Shown here piece by piece: positions 39,424 to 49,314 of a stretch of 64,000 nt of DNA. The notes beneath the pieces were generated by a model. It was not told the DNA's origin, ran no database searches, and worked only from the letters and a program-made list of their open reading frames with translations. The stretch spans positions 124,001 through 188,000 of the forward strand of contig NZ_JAJVKV010000015.1 in the NCBI RefSeq assembly GCF_024198175.1. The letters are read 5' to 3'. The position numbers and the translations under genes were made by a program. Every line of letters begins with the position of its first letter. The stretch's first letter is position 1. This stretch comes from Pyxidicoccus xibeiensis (lineage in GTDB: Bacteria > Myxococcota > Myxococcia > Myxococcales > Myxococcaceae).

Positions 39424-40218
39424 TTGCCTACGTTCCAGCCCTTTCTTGCCCTGACGCTCCTCGTGGGAGCGTCCCCTACGCCGGACGTAGCACCCCGGTC
39501 TGACATGCCGGCGGTTGCTTCCTCGTCGGCATGTCCCAACCCCTACTTCCCACTGGAGGACGGCCTCAAGCTCACCTACCGGGCAGGCAAGTCCTCGCAG
39601 ATGGAGCTGTCCACCAAGGACGTGTCGCCCGTGCCCGAAGGGCTCAAGGGCACCGTCGCGGTGAAGCTGAAGAACCGCCAGGGCGAGACGGAGGCCACCT
39701 GTACCTCGGAGGGCATCCGCACGGGCCTGGGCGGCCTGGAGGGCACGCTGCTCTCCGCGTCCGGCATGGACGTGCAGGTGGTGAGCGCGGAAGGCGTGGC
39801 GGTGCCCGCGCCCGCGACGATGGTGCCCGGCGGGACGTGGAAGAACAGCCTCTCCGTGAAGCTCCAGCCGCCCGCGGGCAAGACGGGGGGCATCCGGCCC
39901 ACCATCGCCACCACGTTCGACAAGGAGGCCACGGTGGTGGGCGAGGAGGAGGTGACGGTGGCCGCCGGCACCTTCAAGGCGCTCAAGGTGAAGAACATCA
40001 CCACCGCGCGCTCCAGCCGGCCCGGCGCCCAGGGGCGCTCCATGGAGAGCTTCATCTGGTTCGCCCCCGGCGTGGGCATCATCAAGCTGGAGACCGCCGG
40101 CAGCACGGACCTGGAGCTGCTCAAGGTGGAGCGCCCGGAGCCCGCCAAGGCCGCCGCCCCCAACAAGGGCAAGGCCATGAAGAAGGCCGTGGCGGTGAAG
40201 AAGGACCCGAAGGAGTGA
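39424..40218 (+). CDS. Hypothetical secreted protein (start uncertain)
   Basis: The open frame begins at 39292, but the first 44 codons look non-coding. A GGAGG lies at 39419-39423; the TTG at 39424 abuts it and is given here as a conservative start, while an ACG codon at 39430 has ideal spacing. From there the protein reads FQPFLALTLLVGASPTPDVA, a plausible signal peptide. The mature part is a beta-rich domain (YFPLEDGLKLTYRAGKSSQM, then EEVTVAAGTFKALKVKNITT, and SFIWFAPGVGIIKLETAGS), of the type in secreted proteins of unknown function, with a Lys-rich tail (KGKAMKKAVAVKKDPKE). No family recognised. Confidence 0.75.
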   Translation: MPTFQPFLALTLLVGASPTPDVAPRSDMPAVASSSACPNPYFPLEDGLKLTYRAGKSSQMELSTKDVSPVPEGLKGTVAVKLKNRQGETEATCTSEGIRTGLGGLEGTLLSASGMDVQVVSAEGVAVPAPATMVPGGTWKNSLSVKLQPPAGKTGGIRPTIATTFDKEATVVGEEEVTVAAGTFKALKVKNITTARSSRPGAQGRSMESFIWFAPGVGIIKLETAGSTDLELLKVERPEPAKAAAPNKGKAMKKAVAVKKDPKE

Positions 40219-40236
40219 GGACGTCGAAGGGAGGCC

Positions 40237-41478
40237 TCAGCCTCCCAGTGCGTAGTTCTCAAGCAACTCCAGCGTGCTCTTCACGGCGGGCTGGGCGTTG
40301 AGAATGTAGATGGGCGTCTTGCGCGCCCACGCCAGCCGGAGGGCCTCATACAGCAGCGCATGCACGTAGCTCTGGGTGCATGTGGGAATGCCCACGAAGT
40401 CGAGCGCGACTGACTGCCGCTTCACCAGCCTGGGCATCAGCTGGTCCTCCGAGAACCGCTGCGCCTCCCTGGCGTCCTCGACTCCCGTAGAGCGTACCAC
40501 GAACTTGAAAGTCCCCGCTGGCGGCGCCTCGAAGCTCAGCCACTTGTGAATGGCTCTTCGGGGGGTACGCTCCCTGGCACGTTCGCGGATGGTCTCGATC
40601 ATGCTGTCGTAGTCCTGCACTGCATCCACGGGCATCTCGAACGCCACCAACGTCCCCGGGTACCCCACTCCCTTGTGGACCTTCTGGATGCCGTGCGGGT
40701 CCTCGAAGTTCTCATCGCCCTGGAGAGTCAGAGTCGCGCCTCGCGTGGCTATGACGAGCCTGCCTCCGACGAGCTTGGTCATCTCCGAGATGAAGAACAG
40801 GCCCATGCCCGCATTCTGGGCGCTTCCCGTCTCCCCTTCATCGAACGTACTGGAGATGTGCGGCCACAGGGACTTCTCAAGTGCAGCGCCCGCATCCGCG
40901 AGCGAGGTGTGGCGGCTCTGGAGACTGACCGGGATGCCGATACCTGCGTCCACCACGGCAACCTGGACCATGGGCAGGTCCGAGTTGCGCCCTCCCCGGT
41001 TGAGCTGGGCCCCCACGATGCCGCCGAGGCGATCCTGGCTGTGCTGTACGACGTTCCGAAGCAGCTCATTGAGGACGTAGTAGAGCGTGCGCCGTGTGTC
41101 CTCAAGAGCAGGGTCGGCAACGAGCAGGCGGGAGATTTGATCTGAAGGAGGCTCGGTGGAAGCGTGCCTCTGGATACGTGCAAGCTTGACAGTGCGCCCC
41201 CTCTCAGCGGCGGCGGAAGCCAGGCCACCTGCTCCGGACAGCACATCCTCGAAGCCCACTGCGCGTGCGAACTGGCAGGAGCGCGACGCCTGCTCCAGGT
41301 TCACGCGGAGCGGCGCTTCTCCATCCGTCCGCGCACGTGCCGCCAACGCGACGAGCCCCCACAACTCGATGGGGTCGATAGCGCCAAGCGAGACACTCAC
41401 CGGGTCGCTCTCCAACCAGCGCAGCAGCGCAAGGGGTTCGCTCAGCTCGACTCTCGATGGGGAGGCGATCGGCATCAT
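40237..41478 (-). CDS. GHKL ATPase-domain protein with STAS-like ends
   Basis: A 413-residue soluble protein with GAGG before the double ATG at 41478. The central GHKL ATPase domain (about 130-255) shows the N box YYVLNELLRNVVQHSQD, the G1 box VAVVDAGIGIPVS and the G2 box GMGLFFISEM. No His-phosphotransfer domain or sensor is present. The N-terminal 100 residues (VSVSLGAIDPIELWGLVALA) and the C-terminal 100 (QSVALDFVGIPTCTQSYVHA) look like STAS/DUF4325-type folds that pair with such ATPases in anti-sigma or conflict signalling. Role is inferred. Confidence 0.75.
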   Translation of the reverse strand: MMPIASPSRVELSEPLALLRWLESDPVSVSLGAIDPIELWGLVALAARARTDGEAPLRVNLEQASRSCQFARAVGFEDVLSGAGGLASAAAERGRTVKLARIQRHASTEPPSDQISRLLVADPALEDTRRTLYYVLNELLRNVVQHSQDRLGGIVGAQLNRGGRNSDLPMVQVAVVDAGIGIPVSLQSRHTSLADAGAALEKSLWPHISSTFDEGETGSAQNAGMGLFFISEMTKLVGGRLVIATRGATLTLQGDENFEDPHGIQKVHKGVGYPGTLVAFEMPVDAVQDYDSMIETIRERARERTPRRAIHKWLSFEAPPAGTFKFVVRSTGVEDAREAQRFSEDQLMPRLVKRQSVALDFVGIPTCTQSYVHALLYEALRLAWARKTPIYILNAQPAVKSTLELLENYALGG

Positions 41479-41561
41479 TCGGAAACCTCATGTCCAGCAG
41501 CGGCGATCCCGGTCCTACTACAGGGCCTGCCCGCCCCTTGATGACGCCACGGAGGGCCGCA

Positions 41562-43010
41562 TCATGCATCTTCCTTCGAGGATACCAGCGGAGTGTCACC
41601 ATGGGACGCCCCCGAGGGCGTCTCGGCAGACGCCGCCAAGGTCGTCTCGGAGGACGCCGCCCCGGAGTCCGAGGACGGACGCGGCGCGGGCGCGGCGCGC
41701 GTCTGGGGCTCCACCACCACGCGCACCACGCGGGGCCCGTCCACCTCCTCCACCACGATGCGCCACATGTCGAGCTTGAGCGTGTCGCCCTTCTCGGGCA
41801 CGCGGCCCAGCCGGGCCATCAGGTAGCCGGCGATGGTCGTCACCTCGCCCTGCTCGTCCTCGTCCAGGTCGAAGTTGACGTCCAGCCGTGCCTCGAGGTC
41901 GTCGAGCTGCGACGTCCCCGGCAGCTCGAAGCGGCCGCCCGGCAGCGCGCGCACTTCATCCATGCGCCGACCCAGCTCCGCCACGTCGCCCACCACCTCG
42001 GCCACCACGTCGGCGATGGTGACGAGCCCGGACGTGCCGCCGTGCTCGTCCACCACCAGCGCCGTCTGCCGGCGGCGGCGGCGGAACTCCGCCAGGAGCT
42101 GCTCCAGCGTGGCGTTCTCCGGGATGAAGAGCACCGGCCGCTGCACCTGGGACAGGCTGCGCAGCTCCCCGCGCGACAGCAGGAAGAAGAGGTCCTTCGC
42201 GTTCACCAGGCCCTCGACTTCGTCGAGGTTGCCCCGGCACACCGGCAGCCACGTGTGCCCGGCCGCGCGCGCGTCCGCCACGCACTTCTCCAGCGGCTCC
42301 TCCACGTCCAGGAACTTCACCTGGTTGCGCGGCACCATCACCTGCCGCGCCGTCTTCTGTGCCATCTCCAGCGCCCGCTCCAGCAGCTCCGCGCGCGCCG
42401 TCGTAATCGCCCCCGCCTGCGCCGAGCTGTGCAGGATGACGAGCAGCTCGTCCTCGGTGTGGGCCTCGTGCGACTCCCCTATCGAGTGCAGGCCGAAGAC
42501 GCGCAGCACCCAGGCCGCCAGCCCGTTGAGCAGGACGATGGCCGGATAGAAGAGGAAGTAGAACAGCCGCATCGGCAGCGCGACGGCGAGCGTCGTGGCC
42601 TCCGCGCGCTGGATGGCCAGGCTCTTGGGCGCCAGCTCTCCGATGACGATGTGCAGGAAGGTGATGATGCTGAAGGCGATGACCACCGACACGGTGTGCG
42701 CCAGGGTGGCGCTGGAGCCCTCCGGAACGAAGCCCGCCAGCACCGGCTCCAGCAGCCGCGCGAAGGCCGGCTCACCGACCCAGCCGAGCCCCAGCGACGC
42801 CAGGGTGATGCCGAACTGCGTGGCGGAGAGGTACGCGTCCAGCTTCTCCACCATCTTCATGGCCTGGGCCGCGCCCGGCGCGCCCTCGTCCACCAGACCC
42901 TGCAGCCGCGTGGCGCGGACCTTCACGATGGCGAACTCCGTCGCCACGAAGAAGCCGTTGGCCAGCACCAGCACCAGCGCCAGCCCGAGGAAGATCCATT
43001 CGGTTCCCAT
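41562..43010 (-). CDS. CNNM/CorC-type transporter-like protein with CBS pair
   Basis: A 482-residue protein with an N-terminal DUF21/CNNM membrane domain (about 1-200; LVLANGFFVATEFAIVKVRA and FGITLASLGLGWVGEPAFA), a CBS domain pair at about 215-340 (VMVPRNQVKFLDVEEPLEKC, and LLAEFRRRRRQTALVVDEHG) and a C-terminal CorC_HlyC domain (GRFELPGTSQLDDLEARL). This family is implicated in Mg2+/Co2+ handling; the old hemolysin name is not functional evidence. The TPR gene lies just upstream in the same orientation. Confidence 0.92.
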   Translation of the reverse strand: MGTEWIFLGLALVLVLANGFFVATEFAIVKVRATRLQGLVDEGAPGAAQAMKMVEKLDAYLSATQFGITLASLGLGWVGEPAFARLLEPVLAGFVPEGSSATLAHTVSVVIAFSIITFLHIVIGELAPKSLAIQRAEATTLAVALPMRLFYFLFYPAIVLLNGLAAWVLRVFGLHSIGESHEAHTEDELLVILHSSAQAGAITTARAELLERALEMAQKTARQVMVPRNQVKFLDVEEPLEKCVADARAAGHTWLPVCRGNLDEVEGLVNAKDLFFLLSRGELRSLSQVQRPVLFIPENATLEQLLAEFRRRRRQTALVVDEHGGTSGLVTIADVVAEVVGDVAELGRRMDEVRALPGGRFELPGTSQLDDLEARLDVNFDLDEDEQGEVTTIAGYLMARLGRVPEKGDTLKLDMWRIVVEEVDGPRVVRVVVEPQTRAAPAPRPSSDSGAASSETTLAASAETPSGASHGDTPLVSSKEDA

Positions 43011-43022
43011 GGGGATTTTGAC

Positions 43023-43838
43023 TCAGAAGAGCGCTTCGAAGTCGGGGTCGCCCTTGAGGGCGTCGAACATCGGGTCCGTGGACAGCCACCCGAGGACCTT
43101 CGGCCGGTCCGCCGCCAGCGACTTCTGGAGGTACTGCACGGCGTCCTTGGGCCGGCCCCACAGCGCGAACAGCGCCGACAGGTTGTAGTTGAGCAGCAGG
43201 TCCTCGGGGTTGAGCGCCCGGGCCCGCTCGTACGCGCGCTCGGCCTCCGCGTAGAAGCCCTTCTGCGCGTAGCAGATGCCCAAATCCAGCTGCGCCTCGA
43301 AGTTGTCCGGCTCCAGGCGCACCACTTCCTTCAGCTGGGTGATGGCGGAGCGGTAGTCGCCCTCGTCCATCATCAGCGCGGCCAGCTCGTGGCGCGGGAA
43401 GGCGTCCTGCGGGTCCAGCTCGATGGCCGTCTGCAGCTCGCGCATCGCCTCCTCCACCCGGCCCTGGTCCGCGTAGGTGAGGCCGAGGTTGAGGTGCGCG
43501 TCCGGATACTCCGGGTCCAGCTCGATGGCCTCCTTGTACTCCTCCACCGCCATCTCCCCGGCGTGCGTGGAGAGGAAGCAGGCCAGGTTGTAGTGCGCCG
43601 TGGCGCTCTCCGGCTCCAGCTTCAGGGCGGTGAGGTACTCCGTCAGCGCCTCGCGGAAGAGCTTCTTCTCCGCGTAGACGGTGGCCAGGTTGTCGTGAGC
43701 GTGGGCGGAGCTCGGGTCCAGGTCGATGGCCTTCTTGAACTCCTTGATGGCCTCGTCGAGCCACCCCCGGTCCGCCAGCTCGATTCCGCGAGTGTTGTGC
43801 TCGTCGGAGAGCGCGATGTTGTCCTTTTCCCGGGCCAT
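43023..43838 (-). CDS. TPR repeat protein
   Basis: The start at the ATG at 43838 (MAREKDNIAL) gives 271 residues; the longer frame upstream is not coding-like. The protein is a series of about six tetratricopeptide repeats, for example AIKEFKKAIDLDPSSAHAHD, MAVEEYKEAIELDPEYPDAH, and AITQLKEVVRLEPDNFEAQL. No signal peptide or membrane segment is visible, so it is a cytosolic scaffold. It ends 12 bp before the CNNM-type gene. Partners unknown. Confidence 0.88.
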   Translation of the reverse strand: MAREKDNIALSDEHNTRGIELADRGWLDEAIKEFKKAIDLDPSSAHAHDNLATVYAEKKLFREALTEYLTALKLEPESATAHYNLACFLSTHAGEMAVEEYKEAIELDPEYPDAHLNLGLTYADQGRVEEAMRELQTAIELDPQDAFPRHELAALMMDEGDYRSAITQLKEVVRLEPDNFEAQLDLGICYAQKGFYAEAERAYERARALNPEDLLLNYNLSALFALWGRPKDAVQYLQKSLAADRPKVLGWLSTDPMFDALKGDPDFEALF

Positions 43839-43901
43839 GAGAGCGCCGGGCAATCTACGCGCCGCGCAATCAAGGGTGCAAGGTAGAGTTTCCCCCCGCC
43901 C

Positions 43902-45158
43902 ATGCGCCACGCCGCCCTCCTGCTGCTCCTGTTGTCCGCCTGTCACCCGCGCCCCGTCCCGCCAGAGCCCCCCTCAGGGCCTGCTCGGGGCCCGGAGGGC
44001 GCTCCCCCGCCCGCCAGCTCCAGCGACGCGGGCGTGCCCGGCCCGGGCGACGACGGGGGCCTGGCCGCCCTCCCTGGCCCGGCCGCCAGCCCCCCGGACG
44101 CCGGGCCGCCCGCCCGCCCCATCACCCTCGTGGTGGGCGGGGACGTGACGCTGGGCCACAACCACCAGACGTACTTCGACGACCAGCTCAAGAAGGGGCG
44201 CACCCGCGAGGAGCTGCTGGCCTACGGCTTCAAGGAGGTGAAGGCCCTGGGCGACGCGGCGGACCTCTTCGTCGTCAACCTGGAGTGCCCCTTCACCGAG
44301 GGGGGCGAGAAGCTGCCCAAGAACTTCAACTTCCGCGCGCGGCCGGAGCTGGTGGGCTCGCTGGTGGCCGGGGGCGTGGACGTGGTGAGCCTGGCCAACA
44401 ACCACCTGATGGACTGGGGCGCCCAGGGCCTGCTGGACACGCTGGTGACGCTGGAGGCCGCGCGCATCCCCTACTTCGGCGCCGGGCGGAACCTGGCCGA
44501 GGCCCGAAGGCCCGCCATCCTCACCGTGGGCGGCGTGCGCGTGGCCCTGCTGGGCTACTTCTTCCTCGGCGAGCGCAACATCGAGCCGCCCCAGGTCTAC
44601 GCCACCGAGACGACGCCGGGCGTCGCCGGCCACTTCTCCGACGTGGACGTCATGGAGCGGATGCTGCGCGAGGACATCCTCGCCGCGAAGCAGCAGGCGG
44701 ACGTCGTCCTCCCCTTCTTCCACTGGGGCCGCGAGGGCACCTACACGCCGGAGCCGTACCAGGTGCGGCTGGCCCACGCGGCGATTGACGCCGGGGCCAG
44801 TGGCGTGCTGGGCAGCCACCCCCACGTGCTCCAGGCCATGGAGCTGTACCAGGGCGCGCCCGTCATCTACTCGCTGGGGAACTTCGTCTTCGGGGGGAAC
44901 TGGAACCCGCGCGACAAGCGCAGCGCGCTGTGGAAGGGCCGCTTCGGGCCCGGGGGCTACCTGTCCAGTGAGGTGCTGCCCCTGCGTTCCGACCGCTTCC
45001 CGGAGCTGCCCTTCCAGCCGGTGCCCGTGACGGGTGCCGAGGCGGAGGACGTCATGCGACTGCTGGCCGACTCGTCGAAGGGCATGGAGCGGATGCTGCC
45101 CGAGCTGGAGCCGTGGGCCCGACCGCCCCCCTCCCCCGAAGCCCGAGGGAGGGAGTAG
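43902..45158 (+). CDS. CapA-family protein, lipoprotein
   Basis: A 418-residue lipoprotein (LLLLLLSACHPR, lipobox LSAC) with a Pro/Gly-rich linker to about residue 75. The rest is a CapA/PGA_cap metallophosphatase-like domain: VVGGDVTLGHNHQTYFDDQL, DLFVVNLECPF, VSLANNHLMDWG, FFHWGREGTYTPEPYQ, and GASGVLGSHPHVLQ. CapA takes part in poly-gamma-glutamate synthesis in Bacillus, but most relatives outside that pathway are of unknown role. No capBC partners lie nearby. Confidence 0.88.
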   Translation: MRHAALLLLLLSACHPRPVPPEPPSGPARGPEGAPPPASSSDAGVPGPGDDGGLAALPGPAASPPDAGPPARPITLVVGGDVTLGHNHQTYFDDQLKKGRTREELLAYGFKEVKALGDAADLFVVNLECPFTEGGEKLPKNFNFRARPELVGSLVAGGVDVVSLANNHLMDWGAQGLLDTLVTLEAARIPYFGAGRNLAEARRPAILTVGGVRVALLGYFFLGERNIEPPQVYATETTPGVAGHFSDVDVMERMLREDILAAKQQADVVLPFFHWGREGTYTPEPYQVRLAHAAIDAGASGVLGSHPHVLQAMELYQGAPVIYSLGNFVFGGNWNPRDKRSALWKGRFGPGGYLSSEVLPLRSDRFPELPFQPVPVTGAEAEDVMRLLADSSKGMERMLPELEPWARPPPSPEARGRE

Positions 45159-45166
45159 CGAGCGCG

Positions 45167-45289
45167 TCAGACCTTGTTGTTGGACTGGCCCTTCTTGGCG
45201 CGGCTGCGGCGGCGCTTCAGCTGGGCCTTCCGACCCTTGGCGCGGTTGGCGACCTTCTTCTTGGAACGATTTCCCTTCTGGGCGGGCAT
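45167..45289 (-). CDS. 40-residue highly basic protein
   Basis: A 40-codon frame on the minus strand with GGAG before the ATG at 45289, reading MPAQKGNRSKKKVANRAKGR and ending KGQSNNKV. Twenty of its 40 residues are Lys or Arg and there are no acidic residues, as in ribosome-associated or nucleic-acid-binding micropeptides. It sits between a convergent CapA gene (8 bp) and the divergent prfA, in a translation-linked cluster. A real gene is likely given the strongly biased composition, but no family is assigned. Confidence 0.65.
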   Translation of the reverse strand: MPAQKGNRSKKKVANRAKGRKAQLKRRRSRAKKGQSNNKV

Positions 45290-45442
45290 GTGGAAGGACT
45301 CCGGGTAGTGATGTGAGACCGACCGCCAATGGCGGTGAGGGCGGCCCTTGTTTCATGCGACCGCCCAAGCAGCCAAGGATTTTCTTGACTCCGCCCACCC
45401 TTGCCAGAGGGCGGGCAAAGGGGCAATACCCCCGGAACGACG

Positions 45443-46533
<1,091 letters not shown>

Positions 46534-46537
<4 letters not shown>

Positions 46538-47418
46538 GCAGCGAGCCCTGGACCATCCGGAAGGTCCTCACCTGGACGACGCAGCACTTCGAGAAGCGGG
46601 ACGTGGACGCGCCCCGGCTCACCGCCGAGGTGCTCCTGTCCCACGTCCTGAAGATGGGCCGCGTCCGGCTCTACGTGGACCTGGACCGCCCCCTCTCCAA
46701 GGACGAGCTGGGCACCTTCCGCGCGCTGATTGAGCGGCGCCTGAACGGTGAGCCCACGCAGTACCTCACCGGCGTGCGCGAGTTCTACAACCGCCCCTTC
46801 AAGGTGGACGCGCGGGTGCTGATTCCGCGGCCGGAGACGGAGCTGCTCGTGGAGGCGGTGCTGCGCATGCTGCCCAGGGACGCGCCGTCACGGGCCCTGG
46901 ACGTGTGCACCGGCTCGGGATGCATCGCCATCAGCCTGGCCGCCGAGCGCCCCCAGGCCACCGTGCTGGCCACGGACCTGTCCCCGGACGCGTGCGCGCT
47001 GGCGCGGGAGAACGCCGAGGCGCTCAAGGTCAGCGACAGGGTGACGGTGCTGCAGGGGGACCTCTTCTCCCCGCTGCCGCCGGACGCGCCGCGCTTCCGG
47101 GTGGTGGTCTCCAACCCGCCCTACATCGACACCGCGGAGATTCCCACCCTGTCCGCCGAGGTGCGCCGCGAGCCGAAGCTGGCGCTGGACGGCGGGCCGG
47201 ACGGGCTGGTGGCCATCCGCCGGGTAGTCACGGGTGCGCGGCGCTGGCTGGAGCCTGGCGGGCTCCTTGCAATGGAGATTGGGGAGACACAGGGGCCGGC
47301 CGTCCTGGAGCTCCTGCGGGCCGCGGGGTACGCGGACGCGCGAGTGGAGAAGGACCTGGAGCGGCGGGAACGCATGGCTTTTGGGACACAGCCCGCGGCT
47401 GACGGGCCACAGGGCTGA
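46534..47418 (+). CDS. prmC: Release factor glutamine methyltransferase
   Basis: A 294-residue methyltransferase overlapping prfA by ATGA. The SAM-binding motif is ALDVCTGSGCIAISLA (121-136), the catalytic NPPY lies at 194-197 (VVVSNPPYID), and the N-terminal helical substrate domain is intact. It transfers methyl from S-adenosylmethionine to the GGQ glutamine of release factors. Confidence 0.95.
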
Positions 47419-47434
47419 AGAAGCACAGGGAACC

Positions 47435-48706
47435 ATGGACAAGATCGTGATGAAGGGTGGCCCGGAGCTGCACGGTGAGGTGCGGGCCTCGGGCGCGAAG
47501 AACGCGGCGCTGCCCATCCTGGCCTCCGCGCTGCTGGCGGATGGCACCTCCACCTACCGGAACGTGCCGGACCTGGCGGACGTCGTCACCATGCTCAAGG
47601 TGCTGCGCACCATGGGCTGCGACGCGGAGCGGCTCACCGGGCGCCAGAAGGACGTGTGCGCGGTGGGTGTCAACGGCCACATCCACCCGGAGGCGCCCTA
47701 CGAGCTGGTGAAGACGATGCGCGCCAGCGTGCTGGTGCTGGGGCCCCTGGTGGCCCGCTTCGGCCGCGCCCGCGTGTCCATGCCGGGCGGCTGCGCCATC
47801 GGCGCCAGGCCCATCGACCAGCACCTCAAGGGGCTCAAGGCCCTGGGCGCGGACATCCACCTGACGGAGGGCTACGTGGAAGCCCGCGCCAAGCAGCTCA
47901 AGGGCGGCACCGTCAACTTCGACGTCATCACCGTCACCGGCACGGAGAACGTGCTGATGGCGGCGGTGCTGGCCAGGGGCCGCACCGTCATGGAGAACTG
48001 CGCCCGCGAGCCCGAAATCGAGGAGCTGGCCAGGGTCCTCAACAAGATGGGGGCGCGCATCGAGGGCGCCGGCACGTCCGTCATCACCGTCGAGGGCGTG
48101 GAGGGGCTCAAGCCCGTGGACCACGCCATCCTCCCGGACCGCATCGAGGCGGGCACCCTCCTCGTCGCGGCGGCCATCTCCGGCGGCAACGTGCTGGTGA
48201 AGCACGCCGTCCCCGAGCACCTCGAGGCCGTGGTGGACAAGCTGCGCGAGGCCGGCTGCACCATTACCGCCGAGGGCGGGGGCCTTCGCTGCAAGGCCCC
48301 CCGGACGCTCAACGCGGTGAACATCACCACCACCGAGCACCCGGGCTTCCCCACCGACATGCAGGCCCAGCTCATGGCCCTCATGTCCGTCAGCCAGGGA
48401 ACGTCCGTCATCAGCGAAAACATCTTCGAGAACCGCTTCATGCACGTGCCGGAGCTGCACCGGCTGGGGGCGGACATCACCATCCAGGGGCACACGGCGG
48501 TGGTGAAGGGGGTGAAGGGGCTGAGCGGGGCACCCGTCATGGCCACGGACCTGCGGGCGAGCGCCTCGCTCATCCTGGCGGGCCTGCGCGCCGAGGGGCG
48601 CACGGACGTCAGCCGCGTGTACCACCTGGACCGGGGCTATGAGCGCCTGGAGCGCAAGCTGAGGAGCCTGGGTGCCGACATCCGGCGGGTGAAGGCGAAG
48701 GCCTGA
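47435..48706 (+). CDS. murA: UDP-N-acetylglucosamine 1-carboxyvinyltransferase
   Basis: A 423-residue MurA. The N-terminal ASGAKNAALP carries the conserved Lys22-Asn23, and the catalytic Cys is Cys120 in MPGGCAIGARPID, so the enzyme should be fosfomycin-sensitive. It commits UDP-GlcNAc to peptidoglycan by adding enolpyruvate from PEP. It lies 16 bp after prmC on the same transcript, the order prfA-prmC-murA being common. Confidence 0.97.
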   Translation: MDKIVMKGGPELHGEVRASGAKNAALPILASALLADGTSTYRNVPDLADVVTMLKVLRTMGCDAERLTGRQKDVCAVGVNGHIHPEAPYELVKTMRASVLVLGPLVARFGRARVSMPGGCAIGARPIDQHLKGLKALGADIHLTEGYVEARAKQLKGGTVNFDVITVTGTENVLMAAVLARGRTVMENCAREPEIEELARVLNKMGARIEGAGTSVITVEGVEGLKPVDHAILPDRIEAGTLLVAAAISGGNVLVKHAVPEHLEAVVDKLREAGCTITAEGGGLRCKAPRTLNAVNITTTEHPGFPTDMQAQLMALMSVSQGTSVISENIFENRFMHVPELHRLGADITIQGHTAVVKGVKGLSGAPVMATDLRASASLILAGLRAEGRTDVSRVYHLDRGYERLERKLRSLGADIRRVKAKA

Positions 48707-48788
48707 ACCGGACGCCTGGACCGTCGCCTGGGCCTACGTCTGGGGTGGCGGAGAGACGGCGCGTTGCCAACAGAAGCGGCGACGTGGG

Positions 48789-48818
48789 TTGCATCCGAAT
48801 TTTCGTGCGACCTATCAT
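48789..48818 (+). promoter_or_regulatory. Promoter candidate of the zinc-ribbon gene
   Basis: TTGCAT at 48789-48794 and TATCAT at 48813-48818 are 18 bp apart, 54 bp before the ATG at 48873. Confidence 0.45.
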
Positions 48819-48872
48819 TCTCCGAACCACTGGGGAGGACTCCTCCCCCATTGCAGGAGAAGAAACCGTCCC

Positions 48873-49262
48873 ATGGATTGCCCCAGCTGCAACGTCGAGA
48901 TGTCTGATCTCGAGGGGGATGATTTGACGTTGCGAAAGTGTGGAGACTGCGGCGGGCTCTGGATCGACGTCGCGGACCTCAACCGGGTCCTGCTCCACAA
49001 CAACCTCCCCGGGCTGGAGAGCCAGGGCGGCAAGGTGGACGCGCAGGCGCTGACCGGTCAGTGCCCGGAGTGCCAAGTCGACCTCGTCCGGGTCGACGGC
49101 GGCGACCGTCAGCACCCCCTCCACTACGACACCTGTGAGTCCTGCGGTGGCATCTTCCTGGAGTCGGAGTTCCAGGACGCCACCGACGTGAAGGTCGCCG
49201 TTCAGGAAATCATCGCGTTCTTCCGCCACTTCAGCGCGAAGAAGAAGCTGGCCGCCCTCTAG
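48873..49262 (+). CDS. TFIIB-type zinc-ribbon protein
   Basis: A 129-residue soluble protein with two zinc ribbons: CPSCNVEM with LRKCGDCGGLWID, and CPECQVDL with YDTCESCGGIFLE, each a C-x2-C pair of knuckles. The Cys-x2-Cys-Gly-Gly-x-(W/F) pattern is the zf-TFIIB family of short bacterial proteins. The last 25 residues are helical and basic. Function not known. It ends near a hairpin shared with the convergent gene. Confidence 0.88.
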   Translation: MDCPSCNVEMSDLEGDDLTLRKCGDCGGLWIDVADLNRVLLHNNLPGLESQGGKVDAQALTGQCPECQVDLVRVDGGDRQHPLHYDTCESCGGIFLESEFQDATDVKVAVQEIIAFFRHFSAKKKLAAL

Positions 49263-49263
49263 G

Positions 49264-49293
49264 CGCCCTGCCTCCCAGGCCCCAGGCAGGGCG
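49264..49293. terminator. Hairpin between convergent genes
   Basis: CGCCCTGCCT and AGGCAGGGCG form a perfect 10-bp stem with a 10-base loop between the stops at 49262 and 49315. There is no T-tract, so termination efficiency is doubtful. Confidence 0.4.
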
Positions 49294-49314
49294 GCCGTCC
49301 GCCGCCCCGCTGTC

